The notes beneath the pieces were generated by a model that saw only the letters and a program-made list of their open reading frames with translations, did no database searches and had not been told where the DNA came from. A program made the position numbers and the translations under genes. This document shows positions 8,594 to 16,333 of a stretch of 64,000 nucleotides of DNA, piece by piece (position 1 is the stretch's first letter; each line of letters begins with the position of its first letter). Source of the stretch: Aristaeella lactis (lineage in GTDB: Bacteria > Bacillota > Clostridia > Christensenellales > Aristaeellaceae); contig NZ_CP069421.1 of assembly GCF_018118585.1 (NCBI RefSeq), positions 2,976,001 through 3,040,000 on the forward strand, written 5' to 3'.

Positions 8594-8623
8594 TTGAATA
8601 GCAAGGGCTGTCTGTGATATACT
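8594..8623 (+). promoter_or_regulatory. Promoter of the NifU-like/GGGtGRT pair
   Basis: TTGAAT (8594-8599), 18-base spacer, TATACT (8618-8623), 55 bases before the start codon. Confidence 0.6.
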
Positions 8624-8677
8624 TAATTGGTTACTAACACAATAATCAACAACCTGAGACAGGAGGAACCGATTCAC

Positions 8678-9379
8678 ATGCAATACACCAAAGAAGTGGA
8701 AGAAATGGTCTGTGTTGCGAAGGGTCCGAATCATGGCCCCGCGCCGATTCCCGAAGAGGGAAAATGGATTCAGGCCAAGGAGATCAAAGATATCTCCGGT
8801 TATACGCACGGCATTGGCTGGTGCGCTCCCCAGCAGGGCACCTGCAAACTGAGCCTGAACGTGAAGAACGGCGTCATCGAGGAAGCGCTGGTGGAGACCA
8901 TCGGCTGCTCCGGCATGACCCATTCCGCCGCTATGGCCAGTGAGATCCTGCCCGGCAAAACCATCCTGGAAGCCCTGAACACCGACCTGGTCTGCGACGC
9001 TATCAACACCGCCATGCGGGAACTGTTCCTGCAGATCGTGTACGGCCGCACCCAGAGCGCCTTCTCCGATGACGGTCTGCGCATCGGCGCCGGCCTGGAA
9101 GACCTGGGCAAGGGCCTGCGTTCCATGGTTGGTACCATGTACGGCACCCGTGAAAAGGGCACCCGTTACCTGGAAATGACCGAAGGCTATGTGGTCAAGA
9201 TGGCACTGGACAAGGACGATCAGGTCTGCGGCTACCAGTTCCTGAGCCTGGGCAAGATGATGGACGCTATCAAGAAGGGCATGTCCCCCAACGAAGCGTA
9301 CGAGAAGAACCTGGGCACCTATGGCCGGTTCAAGGCTGAAGACGGCGCGGTCAAGTGGATTGACCCGCGTAAGGAATAA
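8678..9379 (+). CDS. NifU-like iron-sulfur scaffold-type protein, partner of GGGtGRT protein
   Basis: A 233-residue cytoplasmic protein. The stretch VETIGCSGMTHSAAMASEILPGKTI resembles the cysteine-containing core of NifU/IscU scaffolds (GCSGM, then an Ala-rich helix). WCAPQQGTCKLSLNVKNG precedes it with two more Cys. Start ATG 8678 follows AGGAGGA. The gene is always expected next to a GGGtGRT protein gene, as here with 16 bases between them. The family name is known but its biochemical role is, to my knowledge, not established; iron-sulfur transfer is inference from the scaffold-like core. Confidence 0.78.
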   Translation: MQYTKEVEEMVCVAKGPNHGPAPIPEEGKWIQAKEIKDISGYTHGIGWCAPQQGTCKLSLNVKNGVIEEALVETIGCSGMTHSAAMASEILPGKTILEALNTDLVCDAINTAMRELFLQIVYGRTQSAFSDDGLRIGAGLEDLGKGLRSMVGTMYGTREKGTRYLEMTEGYVVKMALDKDDQVCGYQFLSLGKMMDAIKKGMSPNEAYEKNLGTYGRFKAEDGAVKWIDPRKE

Positions 9380-9395
9380 GGGGAGGGTGAGACAA

Positions 9396-10415
9396 ATGGC
9401 TTTATTCGAGAACTATGAAGGCCGCATGCCTCAGCTGCAGCCTGTCCTGGACAAATACGGATTCAAAAACTTTGACGAAGTAAAGGCTTTCACCAACGGT
9501 AAGGGTGTGGATGCCTACTCTATCGTGGAAAGCACCCAGCCCATCTGCTTCGAGAACGTGAAGTGGGCTTATGAACTGGGCGCTGCCATCGCCATCAAGG
9601 AAGGCGCCAAGAACGCCGCGGAAGCCGCCAAGTGGATCGGCACCGCGCTGCAGGCCTTCTGCATTCCCGGTTCTGTTGCGGACCAGCGCCAGGTCGGTAT
9701 CGGCCACGGCAACCTGGGCGCGATGCTGCTGGACGAGGAAACCGAATGCTTCGCTTTCCTGGCCGGCCACGAATCCTTCGCTGCCGCTGAGGGTGCCATC
9801 AAAATCGCCCTGAACGCCAACAAGGTTCGTAAAAAGCCCCTCCGGGTTATCCTGAACGGCCTGGGCAAGGACGCCGCCATGATCATTTCCCGGATCAACG
9901 GCTTCACCTATGTGCAGACCAAGTATGACTATCTGTCTGCTGACGTGAAGGAAGATCACGCGCTGACCGTTGTCAAGAAGACCGCTTACTCCACCGGCGA
10001 CCGCGCCAAGGTTAACTGCTACGGCGCGGACGATGTTCGTGAAGGCGTTGCCATCATGTGGCATGAAGGCGCTGACATCTCCATCACCGGTAACTCCACC
10101 AACCCCACCCGTTTCCAGCATCCCGTTGCGGGCACCTACAAGAAGGAACGCTGGGAAGCCGGCAAGAAGTACTTCTCTGTGGCTTCCGGCGGCGGCACCG
10201 GCCGTACCCTGCATCCCGACAACATGGCTGCCGGCCCTGCCTCCTACGGCATGACCGATACCATGGGCCGTATGCACTCTGACGCTCAGTTCGCCGGTTC
10301 CTCCTCCGTTCCCGCTCACGTGGAAATGATGGGATTCCTGGGCGCCGGCAACAACCCCATGGTCGGTATGACCGTTGCTGTGGCCGTTGCTGTGCAGGAA
10401 GCGATGAACAAGTAA
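9396..10415 (+). CDS. GGGtGRT family protein
   Basis: A 339-residue protein named after its own signature, here ASGGGTGRTLHPDN at about residues 263-276, followed by the highly conserved end SSSVPAHVEMMGFLGAGNNP. ATG at 9396 follows GGGGAGGG. The first half contains GIGHGNLGAMLL and an AGHESFAAAEGAIKIA helix. It forms a two-gene unit with the NifU-like protein and ends at a strong terminator. Function is not established; the Gly-rich signature and the scaffold partner suggest cofactor binding, which is inference. Confidence 0.85.
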   Translation: MALFENYEGRMPQLQPVLDKYGFKNFDEVKAFTNGKGVDAYSIVESTQPICFENVKWAYELGAAIAIKEGAKNAAEAAKWIGTALQAFCIPGSVADQRQVGIGHGNLGAMLLDEETECFAFLAGHESFAAAEGAIKIALNANKVRKKPLRVILNGLGKDAAMIISRINGFTYVQTKYDYLSADVKEDHALTVVKKTAYSTGDRAKVNCYGADDVREGVAIMWHEGADISITGNSTNPTRFQHPVAGTYKKERWEAGKKYFSVASGGGTGRTLHPDNMAAGPASYGMTDTMGRMHSDAQFAGSSSVPAHVEMMGFLGAGNNPMVGMTVAVAVAVQEAMNK

Positions 10416-10427
10416 TGCCAAACAAGA

Positions 10428-10456
10428 GAAAGCTCCCGACCGGGAGCTTTCTTTTT
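10428..10456 (+). terminator. Terminator after the GGGtGRT gene
   Basis: GAAAGCTCCC, loop GACC, GGGAGCTTTC, then TTTTTG. The flanks (GCCAAACAA and TTTGTTTGGC) extend the symmetry. Confidence 0.9.
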
Positions 10457-10465
10457 GTTTGGCAA

Positions 10466-10497
10466 ATGAACAATTAACAATGAATAATGAACAATGA
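10466..10497. repeat. TGAACAAT-type intergenic repeat
   Basis: Four imperfect 8-base units of the form TGAACAAT, TAACAATG, AATAATGA, ACAATGAT lie directly after a terminator. Same family as the copies at 13485 and, inverted, at 14391. Confidence 0.55.
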
Positions 10498-10525
10498 TAT
10501 ACTCCGGGCTGCTCTGCGGGCCTAC

Positions 10526-10554
10526 TTGCGAAAAGGAAACGGGTATATTAAAAT
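10526..10554 (+). promoter_or_regulatory. Promoter of the SDR operon
   Basis: TTGCGA (10526-10531), 17-base spacer, TAAAAT (10549-10554), 54 bases before the GTG start. Confidence 0.55.
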
Positions 10555-10607
10555 AATCAGGATGTTGATTTTTATTGACTGAACGGGAAGAGCGGAGGTT
10601 GGAAGGC

Positions 10608-11426
10608 GTGAGCACACAGAAAACGGTCTGGGTAACCGGCGCTTCCAGCGGACTGGGACTGCATACCGCTGCGCAGCTGCAGAAGGACGGCTGGCGTGTG
10701 ATCGCCGGAGCCCGGAGCTTTGAGGACGGGGAAACGGAAGGGATCTACCGGTTGAAGCTGGATGTGACCGATGAGGAAAGCATCCGGAACTTCTGCGAAA
10801 AGGCAAAAGCGATCGCCATGCCGGATGCCCTGGTACAGTGCGCCGGAATGCTGGTGCTGGGCTCCTGCGAGGAGACTGGCACGGAAGAATTCCGCCGGGT
10901 GATCGACACCAACTATCTGGGAATGGTCCGGGTGAACCGGGCGGTGCTGCCCCTGATGCGGGAGCAGGGCCACGGCAAGATCGTGCTGTTCTCCTCCATC
11001 AACGGACTGCTGGGCATTCCTTTCCAGAGTGCCTATACCGCCAGCAAGCACGCCATCGAAGGATACGCGGAATGCCTTTCCATGGAAGTGAAGCCCTTCG
11101 GCATTCAGGTGATGCTGGTGGAGCCGGGTGACCACCGGAGCGGAAGCGATAAATACCGTCCCCATGCTGCTGCCATGTCCGCGGATTCACCGTACGCCGA
11201 GGCGTATGAAAGCTCGGTGGCAGTGATCGCCCATGACGAGCACAACGGCTCTGATCCGGACGCACTGGGCCGCAAGATTGCCCGGACGCTGGACAGGAAA
11301 CGGATTCCCTTCCGGAAACGGATCGCGAGTCCTGATCAGCACCTGGCTGTGTATGTGCATAAACTGCTGCCCGCGAAGCTGAACGCGGCCATCCTGAGAA
11401 AGTACTATATCCGAAAGAAGAAATAA
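10608..11426 (+). CDS. Short-chain dehydrogenase/reductase
   Basis: A 272-residue classical SDR. TGASSGLG (Rossmann NAD(P) loop) near residue 10, DVTDEESI, a Cys-Ala-Gly form of the NAG motif (QCAGML), catalytic Ser in LFSSINGLL and Tyr/Lys in SAYTASKHAIEG are present. I chose GTG 10608, 9 bases after GCGGAGG, since it puts the nucleotide loop at the usual distance; the frame is open further upstream. The substrate is unknown. The stop codon overlaps the next start by one base (TAATG), so it is translationally coupled to a secreted glycosidase-like protein. Confidence 0.88.
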   Translation: MSTQKTVWVTGASSGLGLHTAAQLQKDGWRVIAGARSFEDGETEGIYRLKLDVTDEESIRNFCEKAKAIAMPDALVQCAGMLVLGSCEETGTEEFRRVIDTNYLGMVRVNRAVLPLMREQGHGKIVLFSSINGLLGIPFQSAYTASKHAIEGYAECLSMEVKPFGIQVMLVEPGDHRSGSDKYRPHAAAMSADSPYAEAYESSVAVIAHDEHNGSDPDALGRKIARTLDRKRIPFRKRIASPDQHLAVYVHKLLPAKLNAAILRKYYIRKKK

Positions 11427-12493
11427 TGATGATGAAGATAGTCAAACGACTGACTGCCCTGCTGCTGATCATGGTGCTCCTGCTGCCCGGATTTACCCTG
11501 GCGGAGGACGATGTGGAAGTGGAGGAAGTCGTTGAGGAAGAAGCTGTTCTTTCTGAAAACGAAGACAGCGAAAATGAGGCCGTGACTGAAAAGGACGGCT
11601 GGCATTTTAACGCGAAAGGCTTCCTGGTCGGGGAGAATCCCGGGGATGAATATCTGCTGGAGGACGAGGAAAAAGGCGTCTGGCAGTATGCTTCGAAGGA
11701 TCTGTCCGTGAAGGTGACCCGTTACCGGGAACAGACAAAGAAGAAAAAGAAACAGGAATACTGCGTGGCGGAGATCTGGGCCTCCCCGGAATCCCCGCTG
11801 GGGGCTATCCAGTCTGATCCCAAGGAAAGCCTGAAGCTCAAGGGCGTGGCTTATCCGGGCACGGAACAGCGCTATGTGCAGGACCTGATCGATAAGCATC
11901 CTTCTGTGCTGGCGGTCTCGGATGACATGTACGGCCTGCGGATCATTCCGGTGGGCAAGGGCAAAACGAAGTATGACTATCACGGTGTTGTGATACGCAA
12001 CGGCCAGGTGATCGCGACAAAGACCCGGAACAGCCAGAAAAAAAGAAGCTGGCCCAACCTGGATACCATGGCGGTATATCAGGACGGCAGTATGAAGACC
12101 TTTGACTGCGACGCGCAGACTGCCGAGGAATACCTGGAGCAGGGTGCTGTGCATGTGTTTGCCTTCGGCCCGTGGCTCCTGTCCGGGGGAGAAGTACACC
12201 CGAACCTGGAAAAGATCAACAACTATTCTGAACCCCGGGTGGCGTTGGGTATGGTGGAACCTTATCACTATATCCTGATCGTGACCGCGGGACGGCCCAC
12301 CAGCAAATACCAGGGATACAAGCTCACCTGGCTGGCTGAGAAGATGAAGGAATACGGCTGCACCGAAGCCCTGAACCTGGACGGCGGCGATACGGTGGCC
12401 CTGGCGTTCAACAACAAGGTGATCCTCCATGGCAACATGGAAGCGAAAAAGCTCCGCAACCTGGGAAGTATGATTGCGTTCGGACTGAAATGA
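11426..12493 (+). CDS. Secreted phosphodiester-glycosidase (NAGPA-domain) protein 1
   Basis: A 355-residue exported protein. A signal peptide (KRLTALLLIMVLLLPGFTLA) is followed by an acidic linker (EDDVEVEEVVEEEA) and the NAGPA domain, the fold of phosphodiester alpha-N-acetylglucosaminidase. MVEPYHYILIV and the ALNLDGGDT motif near the C-terminus mark the domain. The start may be any of three successive ATGs (11426, 11429, 11432). A close paralogue follows at 12504 and a third lies at 45467. In bacteria such proteins are thought to act on cell-surface polysaccharide linkages; the substrate here is unknown. Confidence 0.82.
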   Translation: MMMKIVKRLTALLLIMVLLLPGFTLAEDDVEVEEVVEEEAVLSENEDSENEAVTEKDGWHFNAKGFLVGENPGDEYLLEDEEKGVWQYASKDLSVKVTRYREQTKKKKKQEYCVAEIWASPESPLGAIQSDPKESLKLKGVAYPGTEQRYVQDLIDKHPSVLAVSDDMYGLRIIPVGKGKTKYDYHGVVIRNGQVIATKTRNSQKKRSWPNLDTMAVYQDGSMKTFDCDAQTAEEYLEQGAVHVFAFGPWLLSGGEVHPNLEKINNYSEPRVALGMVEPYHYILIVTAGRPTSKYQGYKLTWLAEKMKEYGCTEALNLDGGDTVALAFNNKVILHGNMEAKKLRNLGSMIAFGLK

Positions 12494-12503
12494 CGCGAAT
12501 GGA

Positions 12504-13496
12504 ATGAGCATGATGAAACGGTTAACCGCTTTTCTCCTGGCACTGCTGATCCTTCTGCCGGGTTTGTCCTTTGCGGAGGAAACTGACGGAGAATGGCATT
12601 TTGACGAGAAGGGTTTCCTGACCGGGGACAATCCGGGGGAAGAATATATCCTGGAGGATCCGGAAAACGGGATCTGGCAGTACGCGTCCAAAGACCTGTC
12701 GGTGAAGATCACCCGGGTGCGGGAACAATATAATAAGAAGAAGATGCGGGAATACTGCGTGGCGGAGATCTGGGCATCGGAGGCTTCTCCCATGCAGGCA
12801 ATCCTGTCCGCACCCAAGGGCAGGCTGCCCGAGGGCGTCAATCAGGTCAGTCCGAAGCTCCTGGTGGAAAAGCATCCCTGTGTTTTTGCCATGTCTGATG
12901 ATTTCTACGGTTCCCGGCAGAAGGGGATCATGGAGAAGACCGGATCCCGCCTGCCCGGTGTTATCATCCGGAACGGAGAAATCCGCTGGGAAAAGACAAA
13001 GGCCCCTGAAAGCCGGTACGGCCGTCACCGCCCGTGTCTGGATGTCCTGGCTGTTTACGGGGACGGCAGCATGAAGACCTATGTCTCCAATGCCATGACC
13101 GCCCAGGAATACCTGGATAAAGGCGCCATCCATACCTTCGCTTTCGGTCCCTGGCTGATCAGCGAGGGAAAGATCAACGAGAAAGAAGCCGTGGAAGGCT
13201 GCGGCTACTATGAGCAGATGGAGCCCCTGACCGGATTGGGCATGGTGGAACCTTACCATTATATTGCTATCGTGGTGCACGGCCGGCCGAAGGAGAAATA
13301 TGCCGGTGTGCGCCTGAGCTGGCTGGCGGACAAACTGCTGGAATACGGCTGTGTGGAAGCACTGAACCTGGACGGCGGCGGAACGGCCTGCATGTTCTTT
13401 AACGGGCAACCGGTCATCCAGGGCCAGCCGGATCTCCGCTCCATGGGCGGGATGATCGGTTTCGGACTCAGAGAGTCCGAAAGTAATGAACAATGA
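12504..13496 (+). CDS. Secreted phosphodiester-glycosidase (NAGPA-domain) protein 2
   Basis: A 330-residue tandem paralogue of the preceding protein, clearly alike over the whole mature region (DEKGFLTGDNPGEEYILED, YASKDLSVKITR, YCVAEIWASEASP, ALNLDGGGTACMFFNGQ). The signal peptide is MMKRLTAFLLALLILLPGLSFA. It lacks the acidic insert of copy 1. ATG 12504 or 12510 could start it; the ribosome binding site is weak, so coupling to copy 1 is likely. The last four residues (SNEQ) and the stop codon are encoded by an intergenic TGAACAAT-type repeat that abuts the gene. Confidence 0.82.
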   Translation: MSMMKRLTAFLLALLILLPGLSFAEETDGEWHFDEKGFLTGDNPGEEYILEDPENGIWQYASKDLSVKITRVREQYNKKKMREYCVAEIWASEASPMQAILSAPKGRLPEGVNQVSPKLLVEKHPCVFAMSDDFYGSRQKGIMEKTGSRLPGVIIRNGEIRWEKTKAPESRYGRHRPCLDVLAVYGDGSMKTYVSNAMTAQEYLDKGAIHTFAFGPWLISEGKINEKEAVEGCGYYEQMEPLTGLGMVEPYHYIAIVVHGRPKEKYAGVRLSWLADKLLEYGCVEALNLDGGGTACMFFNGQPVIQGQPDLRSMGGMIGFGLRESESNEQ

Positions 13497-13512
13497 ACAA
13501 TGAACAATTAAT
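13485..13512. repeat. TGAACAAT tandem repeat overlapping a gene end
   Basis: Three exact TGAACAA units plus a degenerate one. The first unit supplies the stop codon of the upstream gene. Confidence 0.6.
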
Positions 13513-13516
13513 AGTT

Positions 13517-13545
13517 GGCCTGAGGATGATTCCTCAGGCCTGCTT
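13517..13545 (+). terminator. Hairpin terminator after the NAGPA pair
   Basis: GGCCTGAGGA, loop TGAT, TCCTCAGGCC, then TGCTTCT. The stem is perfect and the T tract weak. Confidence 0.65.
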
Positions 13546-13552
13546 CTATCCC

Positions 13553-13581
13553 TTGATTTCTAAACCATCATGCGGTATAAT
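13553..13581 (+). promoter_or_regulatory. Promoter of queT
   Basis: TTGATT (13553-13558), 17-base spacer, TATAAT (13576-13581), just ahead of the riboswitch. Confidence 0.8.
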
Positions 13582-13600
13582 GCGCAGGCGCGTTACGCGC

Positions 13601-13643
13601 GGTGAGTTCGAGACCTTCCTCACCTAAAACAAAACTAAAGGAT
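13601..13643 (+). promoter_or_regulatory. preQ1-I riboswitch controlling queT translation
   Basis: Stem GGTGAG (13601-13606) pairs with CTCACC; the loop TTCGAGACCTTC carries ACCTT. The A-rich tail TAAAACAAAACTAAAGG then brings AAGG to pair with CCTT, giving the H-type pseudoknot of preQ1-I riboswitches. The pseudoknot partner is part of the AAAGGATGG ribosome binding site, so ligand binding would shut off translation. The downstream gene is a QueT family transporter, which fits. Confidence 0.85.
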
Positions 13644-13654
13644 GGTAAACTGAA

Positions 13655-14143
13655 ATGAATAACATCAAAACAAAGCAGCTGGTAACCGGCGGTATGATTG
13701 CCGCCATCTATGTGGTGCTGACGGTGCTTGCAGCCCAGTTCAACCTGGCAAGCGGAGCAATCCAGGTCCGCTTTTCCGAAGCACTGACGATCCTGCCGGT
13801 ATTCACCGTTGCGGCGGTGCCCGGCCTGACAATCGGCTGCCTGCTGGCGAACCTGCTGACCGGCCTGGCCGTGTGGGACGTGGTATTCGGCAGCGTGGCC
13901 ACGCTGATCGGCGCGGTCGGAACCCGCCTGCTGAAGAATAAGCCCCTGCTGGCCTGGATTCCCCCGGTACTCAGCAACATGGCGATCGTTCCGATCATCC
14001 TGATCAAGGTGTATGCTGTGCCGGACGCCTGGTGGTTCCTGGTGCTGACTGTCGGCGCCGGAGAAGTGCTCTCCTGCGGATTGCTGGGTCTGCTCCTGTG
14101 GAGATCCCTGAAGAACATTCCGGCGATCAAAGAAATGAAATAA
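13655..14143 (+). CDS. queT: QueT-family queuosine-precursor transporter (ECF substrate-binding subunit)
   Basis: A 162-residue integral membrane protein with about five hydrophobic helices and no ATPase domain, as expected for an S component of an energy-coupling-factor transporter. Typical QueT features are the N-terminal TKQLVTGGMIAAIYVVLT helix, IQVRFSEALTILP and the GLTIGCLLANL helix. It is thought to import queuine or its precursor preQ1/preQ0 for tRNA modification. ATG 13655 lies 12 bases after AGGATGG. A preQ1 riboswitch upstream supports the assignment. Confidence 0.92.
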   Translation: MNNIKTKQLVTGGMIAAIYVVLTVLAAQFNLASGAIQVRFSEALTILPVFTVAAVPGLTIGCLLANLLTGLAVWDVVFGSVATLIGAVGTRLLKNKPLLAWIPPVLSNMAIVPIILIKVYAVPDAWWFLVLTVGAGEVLSCGLLGLLLWRSLKNIPAIKEMK

Positions 14144-14155
14144 GTTTACCGGAAC

Positions 14156-14216
14156 AAAACCCCTCGCTTTTCCCTCAGGTCTCGGGAAAGGCGGGGGTTT
14201 TCTTTTGCTGCTGAGG
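14156..14216 (+). terminator. Terminator of queT
   Basis: AAAACCCC(T)CGC and TTTTCCC pair with GGGAAA and GGCGGGGGTTTT, followed by TCTTTTG. Confidence 0.8.
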
Positions 14217-14290
14217 CAGCGGAGAGCGGGAATGTGACAGCAGGCAGGGCGGAGCGTTTGGCTTTTTAGGGAGTTGAGGTGTTGGAAACG

Positions 14291-14358
14291 GGAAGATGAC
14301 AGAGGGACGGGGTTAAGGTCAAACTTCGCATGACATTAACCCCGTCCCTCGTGTCAAC
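14291..14358. repeat. Long inverted repeat (hairpin element) between queT and the DUF1846 gene
   Basis: Arms GAGGGACGGGGTTAA (14302-14316) and TTAACCCCGTCCCTC (14336-14350) are perfect complements. The flanks GGAAGATGACA and TGTCAACTTCC extend the pairing to about 26 bp with one bulge and one mismatch. The 19-base centre holds GTCA/TGAC. No T tract follows, so it does not look like a plain terminator. The rest of 14217-14437 holds only this and the repeat at 14391. Confidence 0.65.
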
Positions 14359-14390
14359 TTCCGCATTGAGCGATGGGGAAGACACTATAT

Positions 14391-14423
14391 CATTGTTCAT
14401 TATTCATTGTTAATTGTTCATTG
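14391..14423. repeat. Inverted copy of the TGAACAAT-type repeat
   Basis: CATTGTTCATTATTCATTG and TTAATTGTTCATTG read as the reverse complement of the repeat at 10466. It lies 15 bases beyond the stop codon of the DUF1846 gene. Confidence 0.55.
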
Positions 14424-14437
14424 CTGTATCACAAATA

Positions 14438-15922
14438 TTACTTGTGATACAGCTTATGGCTCTGATACCCTGGATCACAGGTCAGCGTGACGCCCAGGCG
14501 GCGGAAGGTGTTGTCGTCCACCGCGGGGAGGATGACTGTGGAATGGGCTTCACAGTTCTTCAGCTTCGGAAGCTTGCTCAGGGCCCGGGCTGCGTTGTAG
14601 TTGGTGGCGGCGGAAACGGACAGGGCAACGAGCACCTCATCGGAGTGCAGGCGCGGGTTGTGGTTGCCCAGGTATTTGCACTTCAGATCCTGTACGGGCT
14701 CAATAACCTCGGGAGAGATCAGGTGGGCCTTCTTCGGGATCCGGGCAAGCTTTTTCAGCGCGTTCAGGATGACCGCGGCGGAAGGCCCGAGCAGATCCGT
14801 GGTCTTGCCGGTGACGATCTCGCCGTTGGGCAGCTCAATCGCCAGGGCCGGATGACCGGTGGCTTCCGCCTTGGCACGGGCGGCGGCCATCACGGGACGG
14901 AGTTCCGCTTCGTTCAGGTTCAGCTGCTTCATGAGCAGCAGGATCTTTTCGGCTTCCTCCTTGGCGGCGTGGCCCTGCAGGAAGGAGCAGCGGGCGGTGT
15001 AGTACCGGCGGATGATTTCCTTCTCGGCAGCCTCACGGCAGGCATCGTCATCGGTGATGCAGTAGCCCACCATGTTCACGCCCATGTCGGTCGGGCTCTT
15101 GTAGGGGGACTTGCCCCACACATGCTCGAACAGCGCGTTCAGCACCGGGAAGATTTCGATGTCCCGGTTATAGTTGACGGTCGTCTGACCGTAGGCTTCC
15201 AGGTGGAAGGGGTCAATCATGTTCACGTCGCTCAGGTCTGCGGTGGCGGCTTCATAGGCTACGTTCACCGGATGCTTGAGCGGCAGGTTCCAGATGGGGA
15301 AGGTTTCAAACTTGGCATAGCCGGCTTTGATGCCGCGGCGGTTTTCCTGGTACAGCTGGCTGAGGCAGGTGGCCATTTTGCCGCTTCCGGGACCGGGCGC
15401 GGTGACCAGCACCAGGGGGCGGGTGGTCTCAACATAGTCGTTCCGGCCGAAACCGTCATCGCTGACGATGTGCTCAATATTGGTGGGATATCCTTCAATG
15501 GGGTAGTGACGGTAGGTTTTGATGCCCTGGGCGTTCAGCCGCTGTTCAAAGGCGACGGCGGCGGGCTGCCCGGCCCAGCGGGTCAGCACCACGGAGCCAA
15601 CATACAGGCCGATGCTCCGGAAGGCGTCAATCAGCCGCAGGGTGTCCAGGTCGTAGGTGATGCCCAGGTCCCCGCGGATTTTGCTGGTTTCGATATCGTT
15701 GGCGTTGACCGCGATCAGGATTTCTTCCTTGTCCTTCATCTTCAGCAGCATCTGGACCTTGCTGTCCGGCTTGAAACCGGGAAGGACACGGCTGGCGTGG
15801 AAGTCGTCAAACAGCTTGCCGCCAAGCTCCAGATAGAGCTTTCCGCCGAACTCGTCGATGCGCTGCATAATGCGCTCTGACTGCATCCTGGTATATTTGT
15901 CATGGTCAAAACCGAGCTTCAT
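14438..15922 (-). CDS. DUF1846 family protein
   Basis: A 494-residue cytoplasmic protein of the widespread DUF1846 family, whose biochemical role is not established. The N-terminal MKLGFDHDKYTRMQSERI is preceded by a GGGGGAAAG binding site, fixing the start at 15922. A GPGSGK loop at about residue 182 resembles a phosphate-binding P-loop within VLVTAPGPGSGKMATC. GTDLLG-like (KTTDLLGPSAA) and the C-terminal EVLVALSVSAATNYNAA stretch are family features. It is a single-gene unit with its own promoter. Confidence 0.88.
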   Translation of the reverse strand: MKLGFDHDKYTRMQSERIMQRIDEFGGKLYLELGGKLFDDFHASRVLPGFKPDSKVQMLLKMKDKEEILIAVNANDIETSKIRGDLGITYDLDTLRLIDAFRSIGLYVGSVVLTRWAGQPAAVAFEQRLNAQGIKTYRHYPIEGYPTNIEHIVSDDGFGRNDYVETTRPLVLVTAPGPGSGKMATCLSQLYQENRRGIKAGYAKFETFPIWNLPLKHPVNVAYEAATADLSDVNMIDPFHLEAYGQTTVNYNRDIEIFPVLNALFEHVWGKSPYKSPTDMGVNMVGYCITDDDACREAAEKEIIRRYYTARCSFLQGHAAKEEAEKILLLMKQLNLNEAELRPVMAAARAKAEATGHPALAIELPNGEIVTGKTTDLLGPSAAVILNALKKLARIPKKAHLISPEVIEPVQDLKCKYLGNHNPRLHSDEVLVALSVSAATNYNAARALSKLPKLKNCEAHSTVILPAVDDNTFRRLGVTLTCDPGYQSHKLYHK

Positions 15923-15967
15923 TTTCCGTCTTTCCCCCTTGTACGAAAAGATCAACACAATAAAATT

Positions 15968-15997
15968 ATTTTACGCTTCCGGGCCGTTCCCGGTCAA
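15968..15997 (-). promoter_or_regulatory. Promoter of the DUF1846 gene
   Basis: Minus strand: TTGACC (15997-15992), 18-base spacer, TAAAAT (15973-15968). Confidence 0.65.
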
Positions 15998-16086
15998 GGA
16001 AAAATCCGGCCGGTGAGTAAAAAAATACAATCCGATCAGTACAGGACAGGAGAGAAAAAAGAGCATGGGGAAAAAGCCCCGGGCTC

Positions 16087-16115
16087 TTGCTTTTCATGGA
16101 AGAAAACGGTATACT
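16087..16115 (+). promoter_or_regulatory. Promoter of the SRP RNA gene
   Basis: TTGCTT (16087-16092), 17-base spacer, TATACT (16110-16115). It partly overlaps a GC-rich hairpin at 16059-16090 of unclear use. Confidence 0.7.
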
Positions 16116-16122
16116 ATCCATT

Positions 16123-16250
16123 GCCGTTTGCGCGATGAGGATTGGGTCCTGTGCGATCCTCCGGTGTGAACCCTGTCAGGTCCTGACGGAAGCAGCAGTA
16201 AGCGCTTGCGAGGATGTGCTGCGGGGCTGCCCGGTCTGAGCGCAGGCGGT
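16123..16250 (+). ncRNA. ffs: Signal recognition particle RNA, small bacterial type
   Basis: The conserved apical part is unmistakable: GTGAACC, then GTCAGGTCCTGACGGAAGCA and GCAGTAAGC, the site bound by Ffh. Lower helices pair GCGATCCTC with GAGGATGTGC. The outermost stem pairs CCGTTTGCGC (16124-16133) with GCGCAGGCGG (16240-16249), using G-U pairs, and runs into eight T (16250-16257), so the closing stem also terminates transcription. The 5' end is inferred from the promoter. The RNA guides signal-peptide-bearing ribosomes to the membrane together with Ffh. Confidence 0.92.
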
Positions 16251-16269
16251 TTTTTTTCTGTTCCGGGCC

Positions 16270-16297
16270 TTGAGAGTGTATGGAAATATGCTATACT
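16270..16297 (+). promoter_or_regulatory. Promoter of glyA
   Basis: TTGAGA (16270-16275), 16-base spacer, TATACT (16292-16297), 36 bases before the ATG. Confidence 0.6.
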
Positions 16298-16333
16298 GGC
16301 TTGGTGCAATTCGAGAGGGAAGGGTGATTTGCA

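Noticed and set aside
14414-15880. Long open frame (488 codons) on the + strand opposite the DUF1846 gene
   Set aside because: The translation is rich in Gly, Val and Gln with no family motifs; the minus strand encodes a full DUF1846 protein with binding site and promoter.
16059-16095. Strong GC hairpin with T-rich ends before the SRP RNA gene
   Set aside because: It could terminate in either direction, but no gene ends here on either strand and it overlaps the SRP promoter, so I did not list it as a terminator.
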